Assembly: GCF_052857255.1 (NCBI RefSeq)
Contig: NC_135497.1
Coordinates: 181,920,777-181,984,776 of the forward strand
DNA from: Amblyomma americanum
Taxonomy: Eukaryota > Arthropoda > Arachnida > Ixodida > Ixodidae
Direction: 5' to 3'
DNA: 64,000 nt
The notes beneath the pieces were generated by a model, which was not told where the DNA came from, ran no database searches, and worked only from the letters and a program-made list of their open reading frames with translations. This document shows, piece after piece, positions 12,990 to 25,935 of the stretch. Each line of letters opens with the position of its first letter. Position 1 is the stretch's first letter. A program made the translations under genes and the position numbers.

Positions 12990-13168
12990 GGGTGGCGCCG
13001 TGAGGGAAGGAGGGAATATGGGAATGAAATATGAGAGAGAGCTGCCGTAGTGGAGGGCTCCGGAATAATTTCGACCACCTGGGGATCTTTAACGAGCACT
13101 GACGTCGCACAGCACATGTTTACGGGTGCTTTTTGCGTTTGGCCTCCATCGAAAACGCGGCTACGGGG
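12990..13168 (-). mobile_element. Ruka-like SINE fragment, head decayed
   Basis: The order GAGGGAAGGAGGGAATA, TGCCGTAGTGGAGGGCTCC, GACCACCTGGGGATCTTTAA and CCTCCATCGAAAACGCGGC matches the minus-strand SINE body. The tRNA head has been lost or scrambled. Just outside, at about 12890-12915, GGGTTTCGAACCC resembles an isolated B box. Confidence 0.7.
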
Positions 13169-13208
13169 CGCGGCGCGCTGAGGGAGTTTGCGCCGACGCG
13201 AGCCGGCG

Positions 13209-13231
13209 GTGCTGCTGCTGCTGCTGCTGCT
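13209..13231. repeat. (GCT)n microsatellite
   Basis: Seven to eight perfect GCT units. Confidence 0.9.
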
Positions 13232-16200
13232 CAGATTGGACGAAGAGGAGGCCTGTCCATAAGCTCCAACTGGCGCTTGGTGGCTTAGTTGGATGGTTGG
13301 GGTTGCAGGTTGCTGCCCTCTAGGGGAGTTGATGGCCACAGATGCCAAAGAAAGATTTTAATAGACGCGTGTCCCAGAAACCCGGCCGCCGAAGAGATGA
13401 CGCTGACTGTTGCGGCAACAGATACCCCCCTACCCCCTGTCACCTGGCATTCAAGGCCCTTGGTAATGTAATAGCTTGAAATTAGCGCATACTAACAACA
13501 GCGTTGCTAAACACTGGTGTTTTTTTCGTACGCAGCGAACTTCGAGGAGCAAAGATTTATATAAAATATGTGCCACACGAGAGACAAATTTTATGCGCCT
13601 ATGAATGCACAATATCCTCAAGAGATGACCAAAGTGTGACTCCCTGGAAACGTTGCAGCTTTTCACGTTTCTGGAACGAGCAGAGTGGCTTTCTTTGTGA
13701 TGCATTTTCTGTTGCGTTCGACCGCGCGTCCGTAGCCTCCCTCGCACGTGCCCTTGTCCGCGCTCACACATGCTTTAGTGTCACCGAGAATAGGCGAGGC
13801 TTCTAAGTATACGCGTCGTATGTCATCGCTGCTGCCACGTGAGTGCTTACAAGTGACGTAAAGGAAAGAGTAAGGTTCCTTCAATTACAACATTCTTAAG
13901 TTTCCGCTTGTGCATGGATGAGAGCAAAACACTCTTCATGAAAAGCACGCATGCATTCCTGCAGAGGGGTAATCCAGGCGTAGCACGGATTAGACCGTAA
14001 TTTCTTTTTTTTTCGTTCAGGATGAAATTGTTTTATCAAAGAGCACACAAAAAAAATCTGTAATACTACACAATCTGTAATACTATATCTGCAACACGGA
14101 AAGGTAAAAAAAAAACGAACAAATATGCTGCTCGTCAGTTACAGCGACAATACGAAATGGACACTATTGCACCTGCAATGCCCGCGCAGCAGTGCCTACA
14201 ACTATTCACCCTGTTTATCCAAAGGTAATCTGCTCTCCATTGTTGAGGGACGAAAGAAAAAAAAAATCTTTCGCATCAACGCCACTTTAAGTTTTTGGCG
14301 TGGCAACACGACTCTCAAACCATGTGATTTTGTAGAAGGCAACGAAGATTAATCCTATAGTTAGCAATGTACTTAAAGCATGCTGCCACATTTTTTTACC
14401 AACTTATGGCAAGGCTTTCGCGCACGGAAACCGTCACATGGACATTCATTGCAAATATGCCCTATTCCCTTCATTGCAGCCATTCAGCAATAACACGACG
14501 CGAGAAGTTATAACGCCGCGCGCAAAGCGGGATAAAAATTCGCTAACGACGCGATCCATACACTTTGGTCCAGATCCATTCCATTTGGCTCCCTCCGAGA
14601 AACGATATCGTAGCGCTCATTTTTCCGCTCCCGCACGGGGCACTCCAACGGTGCAACAACTCCCCGTCCCTTCTACAGCCGCGCCAGGCGAAGAACGCGC
14701 GAATTAATGAGAAGGCACTTGGCAAAATATAACATTTACATTTCAATGATGGAAGTATCTCGATTAGACAATAACGGTCCGCGAAATCATCGTCACAATT
14801 ACCTCGCGACAGAAAAAGACGACGCGAGAAAGCCTGAGCGGTGCAGAGCGCGGAAAGCGGAGTGCTTCCGAGGAGGAGCGCAGCAAAGAATAAAAGAAAA
14901 GAAAGAGGAAAAAAATGGAATCAAAAGAAGAGCGGAGGTTCGACGAGTTTTTCAACTCAGCGGCAATTATGCAGGCCGGAGCTGTAGGGCTCGCAATTAG
15001 GGAGAAGGCCAATATTGATAGTACGGCTCGGCCGGCCCGTCGCCAATATGCAAAAGCAAGGGCCGGAACAAAAGGCAGGAAAAGAAAGAAGAGGCCCGCG
15101 AGAAAAAGGGGGCGCGTTAAAATGTCCGCGCCGAATTAAATTGGAGAGCGGGAAAGATGGAATCTCCGGCTTGAAACAATACATTAGAGCCCGTGCAAAT
15201 TAGGTCCCGGGCTTATGTTCGCATCCGCGCGGCCTAATACGGCTTTACATTACACGGCGGCAGAGCCGGCGGAATGACCGGCAGGTCCCGCCGAACGCTA
15301 GACGCCTCCTTGCGCGCTCTGGCTGGCTGTGCCACCCCGACACCAGCAAAAGTCGCTCGGCGTCGCAAAATATAGCTGGGGACGCAACGCGGCGCTCTAA
15401 TCGCGACTCGGCTACGCGCCCCCTCCCTCGAGACTGATTTTTTTTTTTTGTCTTTCTTTCTTCATTTACTTTTCCCACGGGAGATCAGAAGTCGTCCGCT
15501 GCAAAAACAAGGCAAAAGGTGGCACTCACTAATGAGTTTCGGCGAACTGTGGCCCAAAATAATGCTCGAAACGGACGCGCTTGATTGCAGGCACGCGTTA
15601 GGAAACCGAGCGGCGGTTCTCTGGACGGGGAATTGCCGGCTTACCCTGTGGGATAGAATGAAATCAATTAATAACGGCTGATTTACACGGCTGCTCAAAT
15701 TAGATAGAGGCGGTGGTGAAGCAAAGGTGTCAACAGAAATAAGTTTCGCCTCCATTCTCGAGGCATTGACGCAAGACACGCACGTACAGTCGCCAGCAGA
15801 AGTTTACGGGATGCATCTCCTCGGGGAACAAATTTATCGTCTTGAGACCAACTCGCGTGGTATTGATGTCAGCGGATGAAGCAAACGTGCGCCTTCACTC
15901 TTGGAGGCGTTTCAACCCCGGGCTTCCAGCGTGCAGCTCCGCGGACACTGGACCGCGCGATTTCCGTCGAACGTACCGCTAACAGCTCTCGCTGTAAAAG
16001 AAACGCGGCACCGGCGATGCAGCATGGTGCACATCGTCTGCAATGCCACCTGCACGCACAATAGACAGTACGAAACAGGGCTGCCCGATTCTATTTCGCC
16101 CTGTACTATCACGAGCAATACGAGCAGGGTTCTGCTGCGTAGCCCGCTTCAGTGAAATGGAATAACACGCATCTCCCTTTCCACTTCATTTCTGAATGCA

Positions 16201-16357
16201 GCCACCACGTACTGCAACAAGTTGGGCTCGAGGCTATCGGGCACGCGCTCCCGTGTTCCTGCTCATATTGCTCGATCATGATAGCATAGGCTTGGCCACA
16301 GAGTTCGCGACCCGTGCAGTTGCGCAGCTACTACTGCACAGGCGAGGTTCCTAACCC
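13232..16357. other. Unassigned, CpG-rich blocks with homeodomain-like AT motifs
   Basis: No gene recognised. The part around 14700-15800 is GC- and CpG-rich, punctuated by AATTAA/AAATTAG-type words (for example at about 15200 and 15660-15700). This mix often marks regulatory DNA of developmental genes in arthropods, but there is no direct evidence of function. Confidence 0.3.
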
Positions 16358-16808
16358 TATGGTGAATTCAAATCGCAGATCAAGATCTGTCTGGTCGCTC
16401 CACAACAAAGCGCCCGAATTCGGCAGACAGCACTTGCCGGAATCTGCGTTTGGAACACTCGTGATCCGGCCGGAGCAAGTCGGGGGCGTTCGAGCGCCGC
16501 TGACTGAGAAAGTACCCAGCATTCCTTGAGCTCTCCTACGTGCGTCGTATGGTACGGAACTGGAGAAAAATGAGACGCCGGAAGGAAGCGCACCTACGTC
16601 ACGTGACTTCCGATCGAGTCCGTCGACTTCATCGTCGCACTCCGGACTGCTCCACGGAGCGACGTTAATTAGCTCGGCGACTGCTTCCAATCTGCGTTTG
16701 GAACAAGCAATCCGCGATCCGGATCTCCCATTTGAATAGCCTCGTTCCGAAAAGAGCAGAAAAAGTTGATCCGGAAGTGCTACGGATCTGCGACTGGAAT
16801 TCACCACC
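16358..16808. repeat. Candidate short DNA transposon with terminal inverted repeats
   Basis: The left end near 16361-16381 reads GGTGAATTCAAATCGCAGATC. The right end at about 16784-16804 reads GATCTGCGACTGGAATTCACC, an inverted match at 19 of 21 bases. The roughly 450-bp interior has no transposase. No target duplication was identified, so the exact ends and the superfamily are unknown. Confidence 0.5.
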
Positions 16809-16809
16809 A

Positions 16810-19205
16810 GAAAAGGGAGCAAAGTCTTGTCGTCATTCCGTCTGAATCTTCGTCAAGCGTGCCCTAACAAGCGGCTCAAAAACTAAATCCTGTGGCCTGA
16901 AGAATTTTGACTAAGATTGCACATGGTGAAATAGGGTTATGCAGCCCATTTCGAATTGTCTACTTGTAAATACGTACCATGGTGGTGAGATTTTTTTTTT
17001 CCCGGGCGCTCTTTTTTGTTTCAAAGCCGACGCCGATGCACTACACCAAGTACGAATATACTGTCCCACTCCTGCCGCGATCAGCGCCTTCGCGTCTTGC
17101 GACGCTTTCGTCAGGGGAAGAAACCGCTGCAGCGCAATGCATAGCTAGGCCAGGTACCGGGAGAAATGCAGCGCCTCCTACCCCGACGCCGAAACGCAAG
17201 GAATAGCGGCATCAAGAACGAGAAGAAAGGAGAGCGCGATCAATAAAAGCGAGGCGTCCATTTCCTATGTGGCTCGCGGAGCTTCCATGTGAACTGCACC
17301 GTCGTTAGCCGAACAAGAGCAGGCGCGCACCTCGAGGCGGCCTTGACAGCGCCGCGCGGCGGCGGAGTAGACGGCCGCTCCGGATTGGAGTAACCCGGTG
17401 GCGGGCCTCGCATACGAAAGCGCTCAGCTGCGAGCGACGACATTATATACGTCCGAAGGCGAGCCGATTTCCCGTCCGGCCTTGGGCTGCGCCTCCCAAT
17501 TACACGACGCCCGTAAGCAGCTCCCTCCCCCCTCAACAACCCTTATCGCGCGCCCCGTGCATTACACTGGGGGTACAACACGCGAGGGGCCGCTTTTATC
17601 GGCCCCAAAGAAGACATATGTACGCGCGCGCCGCACCCCCCCTGGTCTTTTTCCGTCACTATTTCTTCCCTCACGCACGTTCCACCGCGGTCGCACGGAG
17701 CTCCGTGCTAGCTGCCGCGCGCTGAGTGTTGACCGGGAGACGGAGGGAAAGATAAACTATACTGAGGTGGCCGAGACGCCTCGCGAAGTCCACGGCGCGC
17801 CACGGAACACCGCGTTTGTCGATCGACATTGTGCTGCTTGCCCGCTTCAGTGGTACACTTTTTGTCAGACCAGACTGCGTCGCAGCAAAGCGCACATACG
17901 CTCAGAACGGAAAGGCATAAGCAAATTCCAGATGGTGAAGCGCGTACTGCGAGGAATACAACCGAAATCGCACAACACCGGCGAAGAAGCACGCTTGTGC
18001 GCGCATCCAGAAAAAAAGGACTTACGACACGCGCAACTCATATACCACTCTTTGTGCAGTTCGGCTACTCAAATTGGTGAGACAAAGCCTCTAAAGAATG
18101 TCCATTGGACACTGGCTAATATAACTGGCCTCCTCCAATATGCTGCACACTCACAAAAATTGCACAAGACACGCATAGGAGGCGCGGCACTCTTCAGCTG
18201 CTAACACTATACCAACATGCAATCACTGAATCGCGTACGGAGACTCGCTGGCCCACATACTGCAGTCCCCTTCTATCACGTACGACCAGACAAACTTAAA
18301 CGCCTGATTTTAAGAAAGCGTTTTTGTGATAGGGTGGTGGCCCCGTTCTGGGCCTCGACAGCAAGAGGCGTTACTACGACGCGGTCCGCAGGCCGACAGT
18401 CATCGACTTGAGCAGCTCGTGCTGGGGCAACGAGGGGAGGATCACCAACACCAGCGAGCTCGCTTCCGACAGGCTCTATATTACGACGAAACGAGCAAGC
18501 GATCGCATGTGACCACAGAAGCCAAGCGAGTTGTACGGTGAGCTGAAGGAGGTGCACATCACACAGAAGCACCCATGCTTGTGCACTGTTCTGAGCACTC
18601 TGTAATAAAGAAAAAAAATACTATGACTGACAAGTTTTGCTTGCAGTGACAGCAATTATTTCCAGCTGCATTCATGGCGCCGTCTAGCTGCTTATATACA
18701 GCGCGTCCACGCACCCACGCGCATATTAATGGAAATGTACTATACGCAGAACTATAAACACTCACTACGAATGCCTTCAATGTGTAATGGGCAGGCAATT
18801 TTGAACAGTGACACTAATTACCTTGGCGCCATAACACAGAAGCTCATCTGTCGACAAGGCAAGAGCGGGGGCTAGTTGGCGTCTCATACTGAGCACATCG
18901 CGCTAAGTGGTGCGGAAAGACGTTAACACAGACGAACGAAGCGCGCACTTTCAACTGATTTATTTCGAAGGATGTGACGGTGTAGCACTTAGCGCGATTT
19001 CCTCAGTAAGCTCATCTGTACTGTCACGAGTGCAAAAGTCAACAACACTTGCGACTGTTGATAGTTGCTATAGTCAGCGCAAGTACCGCCTACGTGCTTG
19101 CTCGTCAGTGTCTTTCGCGCTGGTGACGCCAATATGACGTACCAACTAGCCCAACTTTCTACTTTCTGTTTTGTACTTGCGGCCACGCTCACCGCATTAA
19201 AAGCA
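16810..19205. other. Unassigned sequence
   Basis: It includes an open frame of 268 codons (17398-18204, plus strand) with no motif, no repeats and an Arg/Thr/Ala-rich composition typical of chance frames in GC-rich DNA. I do not call it a gene. Confidence 0.4.
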
Positions 19206-19230
19206 GGGGGGGGGGGGGGGGGGGGGGGGG
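19206..19230. repeat. Poly(G) run of 25
   Basis: Twenty-five consecutive G residues, the longest of about a dozen G or C runs in the window. It could form a G-quadruplex, and its length could be unstable. Confidence 0.95.
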
Positions 19231-21303
19231 AGTAGCAGCGTTGCCGTATGTCTTTTCTCAACAAACAGTCGTGTCTGAGAAAAATGGTCAAGGTCTCGTT
19301 GACTCACTGCGACTTCCAATCTGTAATTATTTCTGGTATCCCATGGACATTGATAAATGTCCTAACGGTTTTCCGATTCCAATGGTTAAAAGAATCAATT
19401 TTCCACCATTTTCTCAGAAATGAACGTCTGCACGACACCGACCTGCGTAATGTGGACTACGCCTTAAAAGATAAAGAGATCGTAGTACCTAATAATAACA
19501 ATAACTGAAGGTCGCGATGCTACAACTTGTAGTCAGTAACTGCAAATTAATAACAGTCACACAAAACCTCGAAAAGCCAACCTAGCATCAGAGACCAAGT
19601 AGAAAGCGCGACATGAAATTAAGTAGGAGGCCATTTGTCAAATTAAAAATGAATAAGGACTCAACGGATAAACTATACAAGACGCTAAGGATGGAGAAAA
19701 AAAAGACACCGCTGACAAATGAGCAAACATCGTTAGTAACAGTAACAATATCAGCATGAAAAAAATATTCTTCGGGTATCCGCCCCAGTTATATAGCTGC
19801 TTCAGACACACGATCTGCTTCCACAGCCCCTAAGTATACATGCGTTCGTAATTAGGCCACAACTTATGTGTCCATGGGATGTGAACGGCGTGTTAATTTT
19901 GGGACTATCAAAAAGTAAAAAAAAAAGAAATAAAATTCCTGATCAGAAACTAACAGCAGTTGACGTTACCAGCACATGCAGTACGTATATAGAGCCACAA
20001 TAATACAAATAATCAGATGAAGACATGGTGAAAGTCAGGCGTGCAAGACTTCTGAGGCAACCAAACTGAGCAAGCAGCAACAACCACACGAGACATGCAC
20101 CTAATCACACGAAACGAGAGCACCACGATCCACAGGTGCGCAAACTGGAACACTTCCAGTATATATCCACAACAGGAACGCCATATCCGAGTCTACCTGG
20201 ACTCACCTAATGTACCTGAAGCTCATTCTTTCAGCAGATATAGTTCACTTAAATCTGGGCCTGCGACGACAACAACGGTAAATCCGACTGCGCCCATCAC
20301 GCTGCATGTTTAATTATAAGATTTATATTAGTTCCCTCCGCCGCTTGTGTTAATTAGAACGAAACGAAAAATATGCCGCCCAGACGCTTTCTACTCAAAT
20401 CTGAAACCTCACAGACTATATCACCTAGATGCATTTCCGAGCATTCCATTTTGACGAATTCCTACGATTTCTTCGAAAAAGGCTCCCCCTGCTCCAAGTA
20501 CACACATATTATGAACCTTCAAATGAACCCTTTGAGCCGGTCTTTTAACTGTACTAAAAAAATAATAATAACCCCTTTTCATTAGTAAATGAGTGCGACA
20601 GCCGAACAAAGTCAAATATTAAAATAAAAATTTAGAAAATTGATTGATTTCAAGCTAGGGATACAGAGTGAGCACGCGCAAATACACACGCGTAAAACTG
20701 AACACACTGGCGACTCCGCTGCCCTAGTTAACCGGTACCTTACAGACATCGGGAAGGCCCCGGTTTGGACGCTTTCAAGCACGTGTGCTCGCTCACAGAT
20801 GAATCGTTGATCCATAAAAAGAAAGGCCAAGCCTTAATTCTTTGTTATCAGTTTACCATCAGCGAGACTTGTTAAACAGAACGACTGCTCAAGCAGTTAT
20901 AAACATGCGCATCGAAATGGCTACATGATCGATATTTTGCGCCAGCAACCTAATCTTCACTTTCTCGTTCTTGTTAACAATACAACTGATCACCACAAGG
21001 TTTCGCGGCCGATTGACGCAAGCAAAACAGTTCCCTTCTAATAATTAGCCTGACGAAACAGCTTCTCAGCAGACGAAATAAAGCAAGACGGATTACGAAA
21101 GCAGCAGTTCCATTTGCCTTTCCAATTTACTGACGCCTTAATTAAGAAGCGCGTCAATCACTTAGCAACAACTTTTCTTATTTTCGCTTTTTTTCTGGAA
21201 GCGGATGACTGCGAGGCCTGAAGGCAGGTTACGCGTGATATTTTAGCACCTAGAAAGCAGGGACGCAACGGCGAGCCACTCCTGTTCAACCGTCGCGACC
21301 TCT
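19231..21303. other. Unassigned sequence
   Basis: Nothing recognised. Composition is moderately AT-rich and open frames are short. Confidence 0.4.
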
Positions 21304-21405
21304 CCATAACTACGGAACAACGGATGCGAAGCAGAAGAAAGGACACAACACAGCGCAGTGCTGTGTCCTTTCTTCTGTTTCGCGTCCGTCGAGCTGTAGT
21401 TATGG
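21304..21405. repeat. 102-bp imperfect palindrome
   Basis: The left half starts CCATAACTACGG and contains AGAAGAAAGGACAC. The right half contains GTGTCCTTTCTTCT and ends GTAGTTATGG. The halves meet around CAGCGCAGTGCTG. The transcript would fold into one long hairpin. It may be the end of a foldback element, but no family is recognised. Confidence 0.75.
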
Positions 21406-22869
21406 AATATATACGTTACCAACTACAACTTGTCCTGCAAAGAGTGACGTCAGCAAGCACGCTGACCAGAGAGAACCTGAGTATCGGGGTTGATCATAAA
21501 AGTCAGCTGAGTTCGCTGCTGTCGTCTGCGAGAGCTGTAGCCCAAAACACAGCTGTACGAATGACGTCACGCGCGCGAAGGCGCTGGCAGGAAAAGTGAC
21601 CGGCCCCGTTGCACTCAGCCCCTGGCGTCGTCTGGCGCTTCCCCACCGCGAGCTCCCCCTGCCGGTGGAACCGGAGCGAAGCGGAAACCTTGCTCCACAT
21701 AAGCCGCCACACGGGGCACACTGACGATCCGCCACTCTTCGCCTGCTGGCCTGCCTGAGCCGCATTTCTTCTTCCCTACAGGGCTCGCTCCTCGCCCACC
21801 GGTCGGGCTGCTTCCATCGTTCCGGCTGGCGAGACAACGAGAGAAAAAAAAAAAAAAACTCGTCCAAGCGGTGCGCCGTAAATTACGCGCACCGAGACGC
21901 ACGGAGATCGCAGCGAGATACGCGGCGTGCCTTAAACCGCCCTGAAAAGAATGCAGCCTTGACGCTTCTTTCCCCAGTGATGAGGGTCTTTATGAAACGA
22001 GAAATCAATTTGCAGACTCGATGACCGCCTTGCTCGCGCACTGCTGCGTTGAACGATAGGCGAAACACGGGCATTTGCAACAGACGAGGGTCAGAAACTC
22101 AGTGCCCGTAAGAGTCCACCGCAATATCAACTTACACACGCTGTTTTTCCGCGTGCAAATTTCAACCCTATCGACTTGCTTTCCCGTATTGCAACTCGAG
22201 ACGGCACGCATACGCGGGTTTGGACCAAAAAAAAAAAAGGAAAATAGGAAACCTCCTGCAGTTTTCCCTCATTTCACGGCGAAAACGTGGCAACGACACC
22301 TGCACTGCATGAGGAAGCGAGAGGTCTCATCCAGTGAAGACACACGCATCCACAGCAGAACGCCATCACGCAGCGACTACTGCTATTTCAGCTACGATCG
22401 TCGGCCCCTTGACGACCCGTTCAACGCAGGGAGGAAGGGTCCGCTGCTTGTGTGAGCGACACTTGCAGTAGTGGCTGTCTTTTCCGCACAAGGCAGACAC
22501 ACAGACTGCCAATGGCGCTCCTCCCTAGACGTCATGCGAGACTCTTAACCTCACGTATATAACCGAAGCCACGTGAAGGTAAAACAATACGAATCCGAAC
22601 CACTTTTACTATCAAGGATGGAAAAGCAAAAAAAAAAAAACCTCGAGTTTACGGTTGCGCACGATAATTCCGGTCGAAGTAATTCACGCAGCTCTCGCTG
22701 TAGAGCTGACTGCCCACGCCTGCAGGCGCCTCTCGGAAACGCATTAAAAACGCAATCACGCACCGCTGCGGCACGAAAATTAAAGCGCGACTGCGAGCGC
22801 ATAACTACACGCGCTTCAGCCCATCGAAAAAGGACGTGCGTCGTTCAGATTTCCGTCAACCGCCTACAA
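21406..22869. other. Unassigned sequence
   Basis: No feature supported. GC-rich around 21600-21900, with no recognisable coding content. Confidence 0.4.
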
Positions 22870-22880
22870 AAGCGCCCGCG

Positions 22881-22957
<77 letters not shown>
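22881..22957. repeat. (TAA)n tail of the SINE, expanded
   Basis: About 25 uninterrupted TAA units form the 3' tail of the adjacent minus-strand SINE. Other copies carry only three to seven units, so this one has expanded. Confidence 0.95.
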
Positions 22958-23253
22958 TGTTCTTTTGGAAAGGAAATGGCGCAATATCTGTCTCATATAT
23001 CGCTGGACACCTGAACGCGCCGTAAGGGAAGGGATAAGGAAGGGAGTGAAAGAAGAAAGGAAGAAGGAGGTGCCGTAGTGGAGGGCTCCGGAATAATTTC
23101 GACCACCTGGGGATCTTTAGCGTGCACTGACATCGCACAGCACACGGGCGCCTTAGCGTTTTTCTCATAAAACGCAGCCGCCGCGTTCGGGTTCCAACCC
23201 GGGAACTCCGGATCAGTAGTCGAGCGCCCTAACCACTGAGCCACCGCGGCGGT
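22883..23253 (-). mobile_element. Ruka-like SINE, full length
   Basis: Read on the minus strand from 23253 it has CCGCCGCGGTGGCTCAGTGG (A box TGGCTCAGTGG), GGTTGGAACCC in place of the usual GGTTCGAACCC B box, then the conserved body (CACGTTAAAGATCCCC in other copies; one change here), a GGACACCTGAA-type segment in reverse, and a tail of about 25 ATT units at 22883-22957. A perfect 13-bp target duplication, AAGCGCCCGCGAT, flanks it at 22870-22882 and 23254-23266. It is non-autonomous, transcribed by pol III and mobilised by LINE enzymes. Confidence 0.9.
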
Positions 23254-23266
23254 AAGCGCCCGCGAT

Positions 23267-23956
23267 GTGCAAGGATTTCGGCCGTCCACAGCACTGCGCA
23301 CAACCCTGCGAATGGATCCGCGCGCCAGAAAGACCGAGAAGAGGAATCGAAAAAGAAAAAAAAAAGGAAAACGACCCGGCGGCGGCGGGTGTCGACGCCA
23401 GCATCGGAACGCGCTTCTCATTTCGCATACGCTACGCAGGTCGCCAACGGAATATAATCATTGTTTCGCTCGTTGCGTTAAGGCGGCCATGGTGATCTTA
23501 TTACTGCTGTCACTTTCCCGGCTTCATGCTTTCACCCCAATCCTTTTGCGCCGGCCGGTTTCTGCTTTCTTCGGCGCCGTGCGCAAGACCCAAATACGTG
23601 ACCCGATACGATCGGCGCCCGTCGGCGTATACGTACACGTTAGGGTGGATAAAGGCGAAACTAGTTTGGGTGCTATCTCGGAAGCTGAGGTCACAGCCAG
23701 GAGGCACAGCGACGACGCAACCCCGACGCTAACCCGGCGAATTTCTGCCCGCCAAACCGCTTCCTCCCTGTTTGTGCAACCTTTGGCTGCACGGCAACGG
23801 ACCAGATGGGGCAGGCGATTAGGCGCCTCGTTCAATGCACAGCGGCCGGGATGAGGCTGACGGAATGCACTGTGTACGACTCGCCTGAGCAACGCTGAGG
23901 CCTCGCGAGCCTTTTCTCATTCGAGGCACTCGTTCATTATGTGAACGAGATTTTGC
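23267..23956. other. Unassigned sequence between SINEs
   Basis: A 195-codon plus-strand frame begins at 23267 but starts at the SINE target duplication. It has an Arg-rich, domain-free sequence and is not called as a gene. Confidence 0.4.
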
Positions 23957-23968
23957 AGACGTGTGTTG

Positions 23969-24290
23969 CCCCGCCGCGGTGGCTCAGTGGTTAGGGCGCT
24001 CGACTACTGATCCGGAGTTCCTGGGTTCGAACCCGACCGCGGCGGCTGCGTTTTTATGGAGGAAAAACGCTGAGGCGCCCGTGTGCTGTGCGATGTCAGT
24101 GCACGTTAAAGATCCCAGGTGGTCGAAATTATTCCGGAGCCCTCCACTACGGCACCTTCTTCTTCCTTTCCTCTTTCACTCCCTCCTTTATCCCTTCCCT
24201 TACGGCGCGGTTCAGGTGTCCAACGATATATGAGACAGATACTGCGCCATTTCTTTCCCCCAAAAACCAATTATTATTATTATTATTATT
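23969..24290 (+). mobile_element. Ruka-like SINE, full length
   Basis: All parts are present in order: tRNA-like head with TGGCTCAGTGG and GGTTCGAACCC, body with GTGCACGTTAAAGATCCC and ATTCCGGAGCCCTCCACTA, CT-rich stretch, TACGGCGCGGTTCAGGTGTC, and (ATT)n tail. The flanks AGACGTGTGTTG (23957-23968) and AGACGTGTTG (24291-24300) look like a target duplication that lost or gained one GT. Confidence 0.9.
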
Positions 24291-24300
24291 AGACGTGTTG

Positions 24301-25168
24301 TTTACTCTGCTTTTTCTCCCGCGCCATTTCGATACCCTCGGCGCGCGAATAGAGTTTTAGCTTAGCGGCGACAAACTAGCGCTGAGATAGACCAGATGAG
24401 CCACGTTTCTAATGCACATGCACAGCAAAGGTGCCTCCCCCCTTCTCCCATTTCACTAGGCGGCGGATCGGTAAAGAAGGCGAGTTGCCGTGCAGCCGGC
24501 CGGCCGCGGAAAGACTCTCCTCATTCCCCGACATGAGAGTGCCGGTACAAATTTTCCTTTAATTTCGCTCGAAGATATTCCCCGCAAAATATTAATACTC
24601 GACAGAGCTCATAAAAACGTGCACTTCTTTAAAGACTACGCACGCGAACGAGCCAAAAGTGTGGCATTCGGCCACGCCGACGTCACATGCGACGAAACGG
24701 GCTTGCTCGATACACAGCGTGACGTCCGCGACCACCCGTGACACAGCGAGAAGCGCACATGTCAGGAATTCATCGGCTTCGACTGGGCAGCGGCTTGTAG
24801 CTGGCACATCACACATTTGCGAGCTGCTGTGGTCAACTATTCTTGCGTGGCGACCGCTTGGCTATCTGGGCTATGACGTTCTTGGTGAGTATTGAAACCA
24901 ATACTAGTCGTTAATAAAGGGTGATGCAATTTTCATTCTTCTGCCTAGATTTAATGAAATCCACATGTCAAGCTTACCGGGCTTCAATAAACACTAAATC
25001 GAGGGAGGAAAGCTAAAAAAAGTTAATGTGATTAGCTCAGCTAATCCAGGATATACAATGCGAAAGCGAGATTGAGGTCTCCACTGACCCACGGAGCCGG
25101 TTGTGCGCCTTTGATTTCGTCAAAATGAACGGCCTTTGCAAAGTTGTCAACGCCAATGAACTCTATAA
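24301..25168. other. Unassigned sequence
   Basis: No supported gene. A GGTGAGTATT word at about 24885 resembles a splice donor, but no coding exon is recognisable before it. Confidence 0.4.
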
Positions 25169-25480
25169 CCCGCCGCGGTGGCTCAGTGGTTAGGGCGCTC
25201 GGCTACTGATCCAGAGCTCCCGGTTCGAGCCCGACGCGGCGGCTTTTTTTTTATGGAGGCAAAACGCTAAGGCGCCCATGTGCTGTGCGATGTCAGTGCA
25301 CGTTAAAGATCCCCAGGTGGTCGAAATTATTCCGGAGCCCTCCACTACGGCACCTCTTTCTTCTTTCACTCCCTCCTTTATCCCTTCCCTTACTGCGCAG
25401 TTCAGGTGTCCAACGATATACGAGACAGATACCGCGCTATTTCCTCTCCCTAAAAACCAGTTATAATGAAATAATTATAA
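25169..25480 (+). mobile_element. Ruka-like SINE, full length, mutated
   Basis: The head is CCGCCGCGGTGGCTCAGTGG, with B box GGTTCGAGCCC (one base off). Body and 3' module are intact. The tail is short and replaced by ATAATGAAAT-type repeats. No clear target duplication found. Confidence 0.85.
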
Positions 25481-25514
25481 TGAAATTTATGACCGCCGTC
25501 GGCTCACTTGTTTT

Positions 25515-25625
25515 GTTTGGTTTTTGAGGAAAGGAAATGGAACGGTAACAGTATCACATATCTAGGTGACACCGGAACCACGCCGTAAAGGAAGGGGTAA
25601 ATGAGAGAGGAAAGAAGAAAGAAAA
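25515..25625 (-). mobile_element. Ruka-like SINE, 3' fragment
   Basis: It holds GGTTTTTGAGGAAAGGAAATGG, ATATCTAGGTGACACCGGAA and CCGTAAAGGAAGGGG: the reverse complement of the SINE 3' module. The body and head are missing, consistent with 5' truncation. Confidence 0.75.
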
Positions 25626-25935
25626 AACTGAAAGTTCCTTTTGAGGAAAGGCGCGGCGCTGCGCAGCTGGCGGAACACCAGTGGCTCGGTGCTACTAGTG
25701 ACGCATGCGCAGTAGTGAGTAGGGAGCGATGGAGAGAGAAACGAAAGGTCAGGCGACGGAGTCGTCGGCGGCCACCTGCGCCGTGCGTGACGTCACTCAT
25801 GCTCCGACATACGCCGGCTCGTGCTAAGCGCGGTGTTGACTAGCGTAGTGAAGCTTTTCGCTTCAGAATTGCATGGAGTTGCCCTCGGTTTCCCTTGAAA
25901 GCACCGCAGATTGTAGAGATAAATCAGGACCCCTT

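Noticed and set aside
17398..18204. 268-codon plus-strand open frame
   Set aside because: No domain, no signal or repeat pattern, composition typical of chance frames in GC-rich DNA, and overlapping frames on the other strand.
22881..22957. Array of short repeats as CRISPR or satellite
   Set aside because: It is the expanded (ATT)n tail of a SINE. There are no spacers, and the genome is clearly eukaryotic.
23200..23253. tRNA genes at each TGGCTCAGTGG / GGTTCGAACCC pair
   Set aside because: These are SINE heads: each is followed by the same body and tail, several have target duplications, and the anticodon arm does not fold properly.
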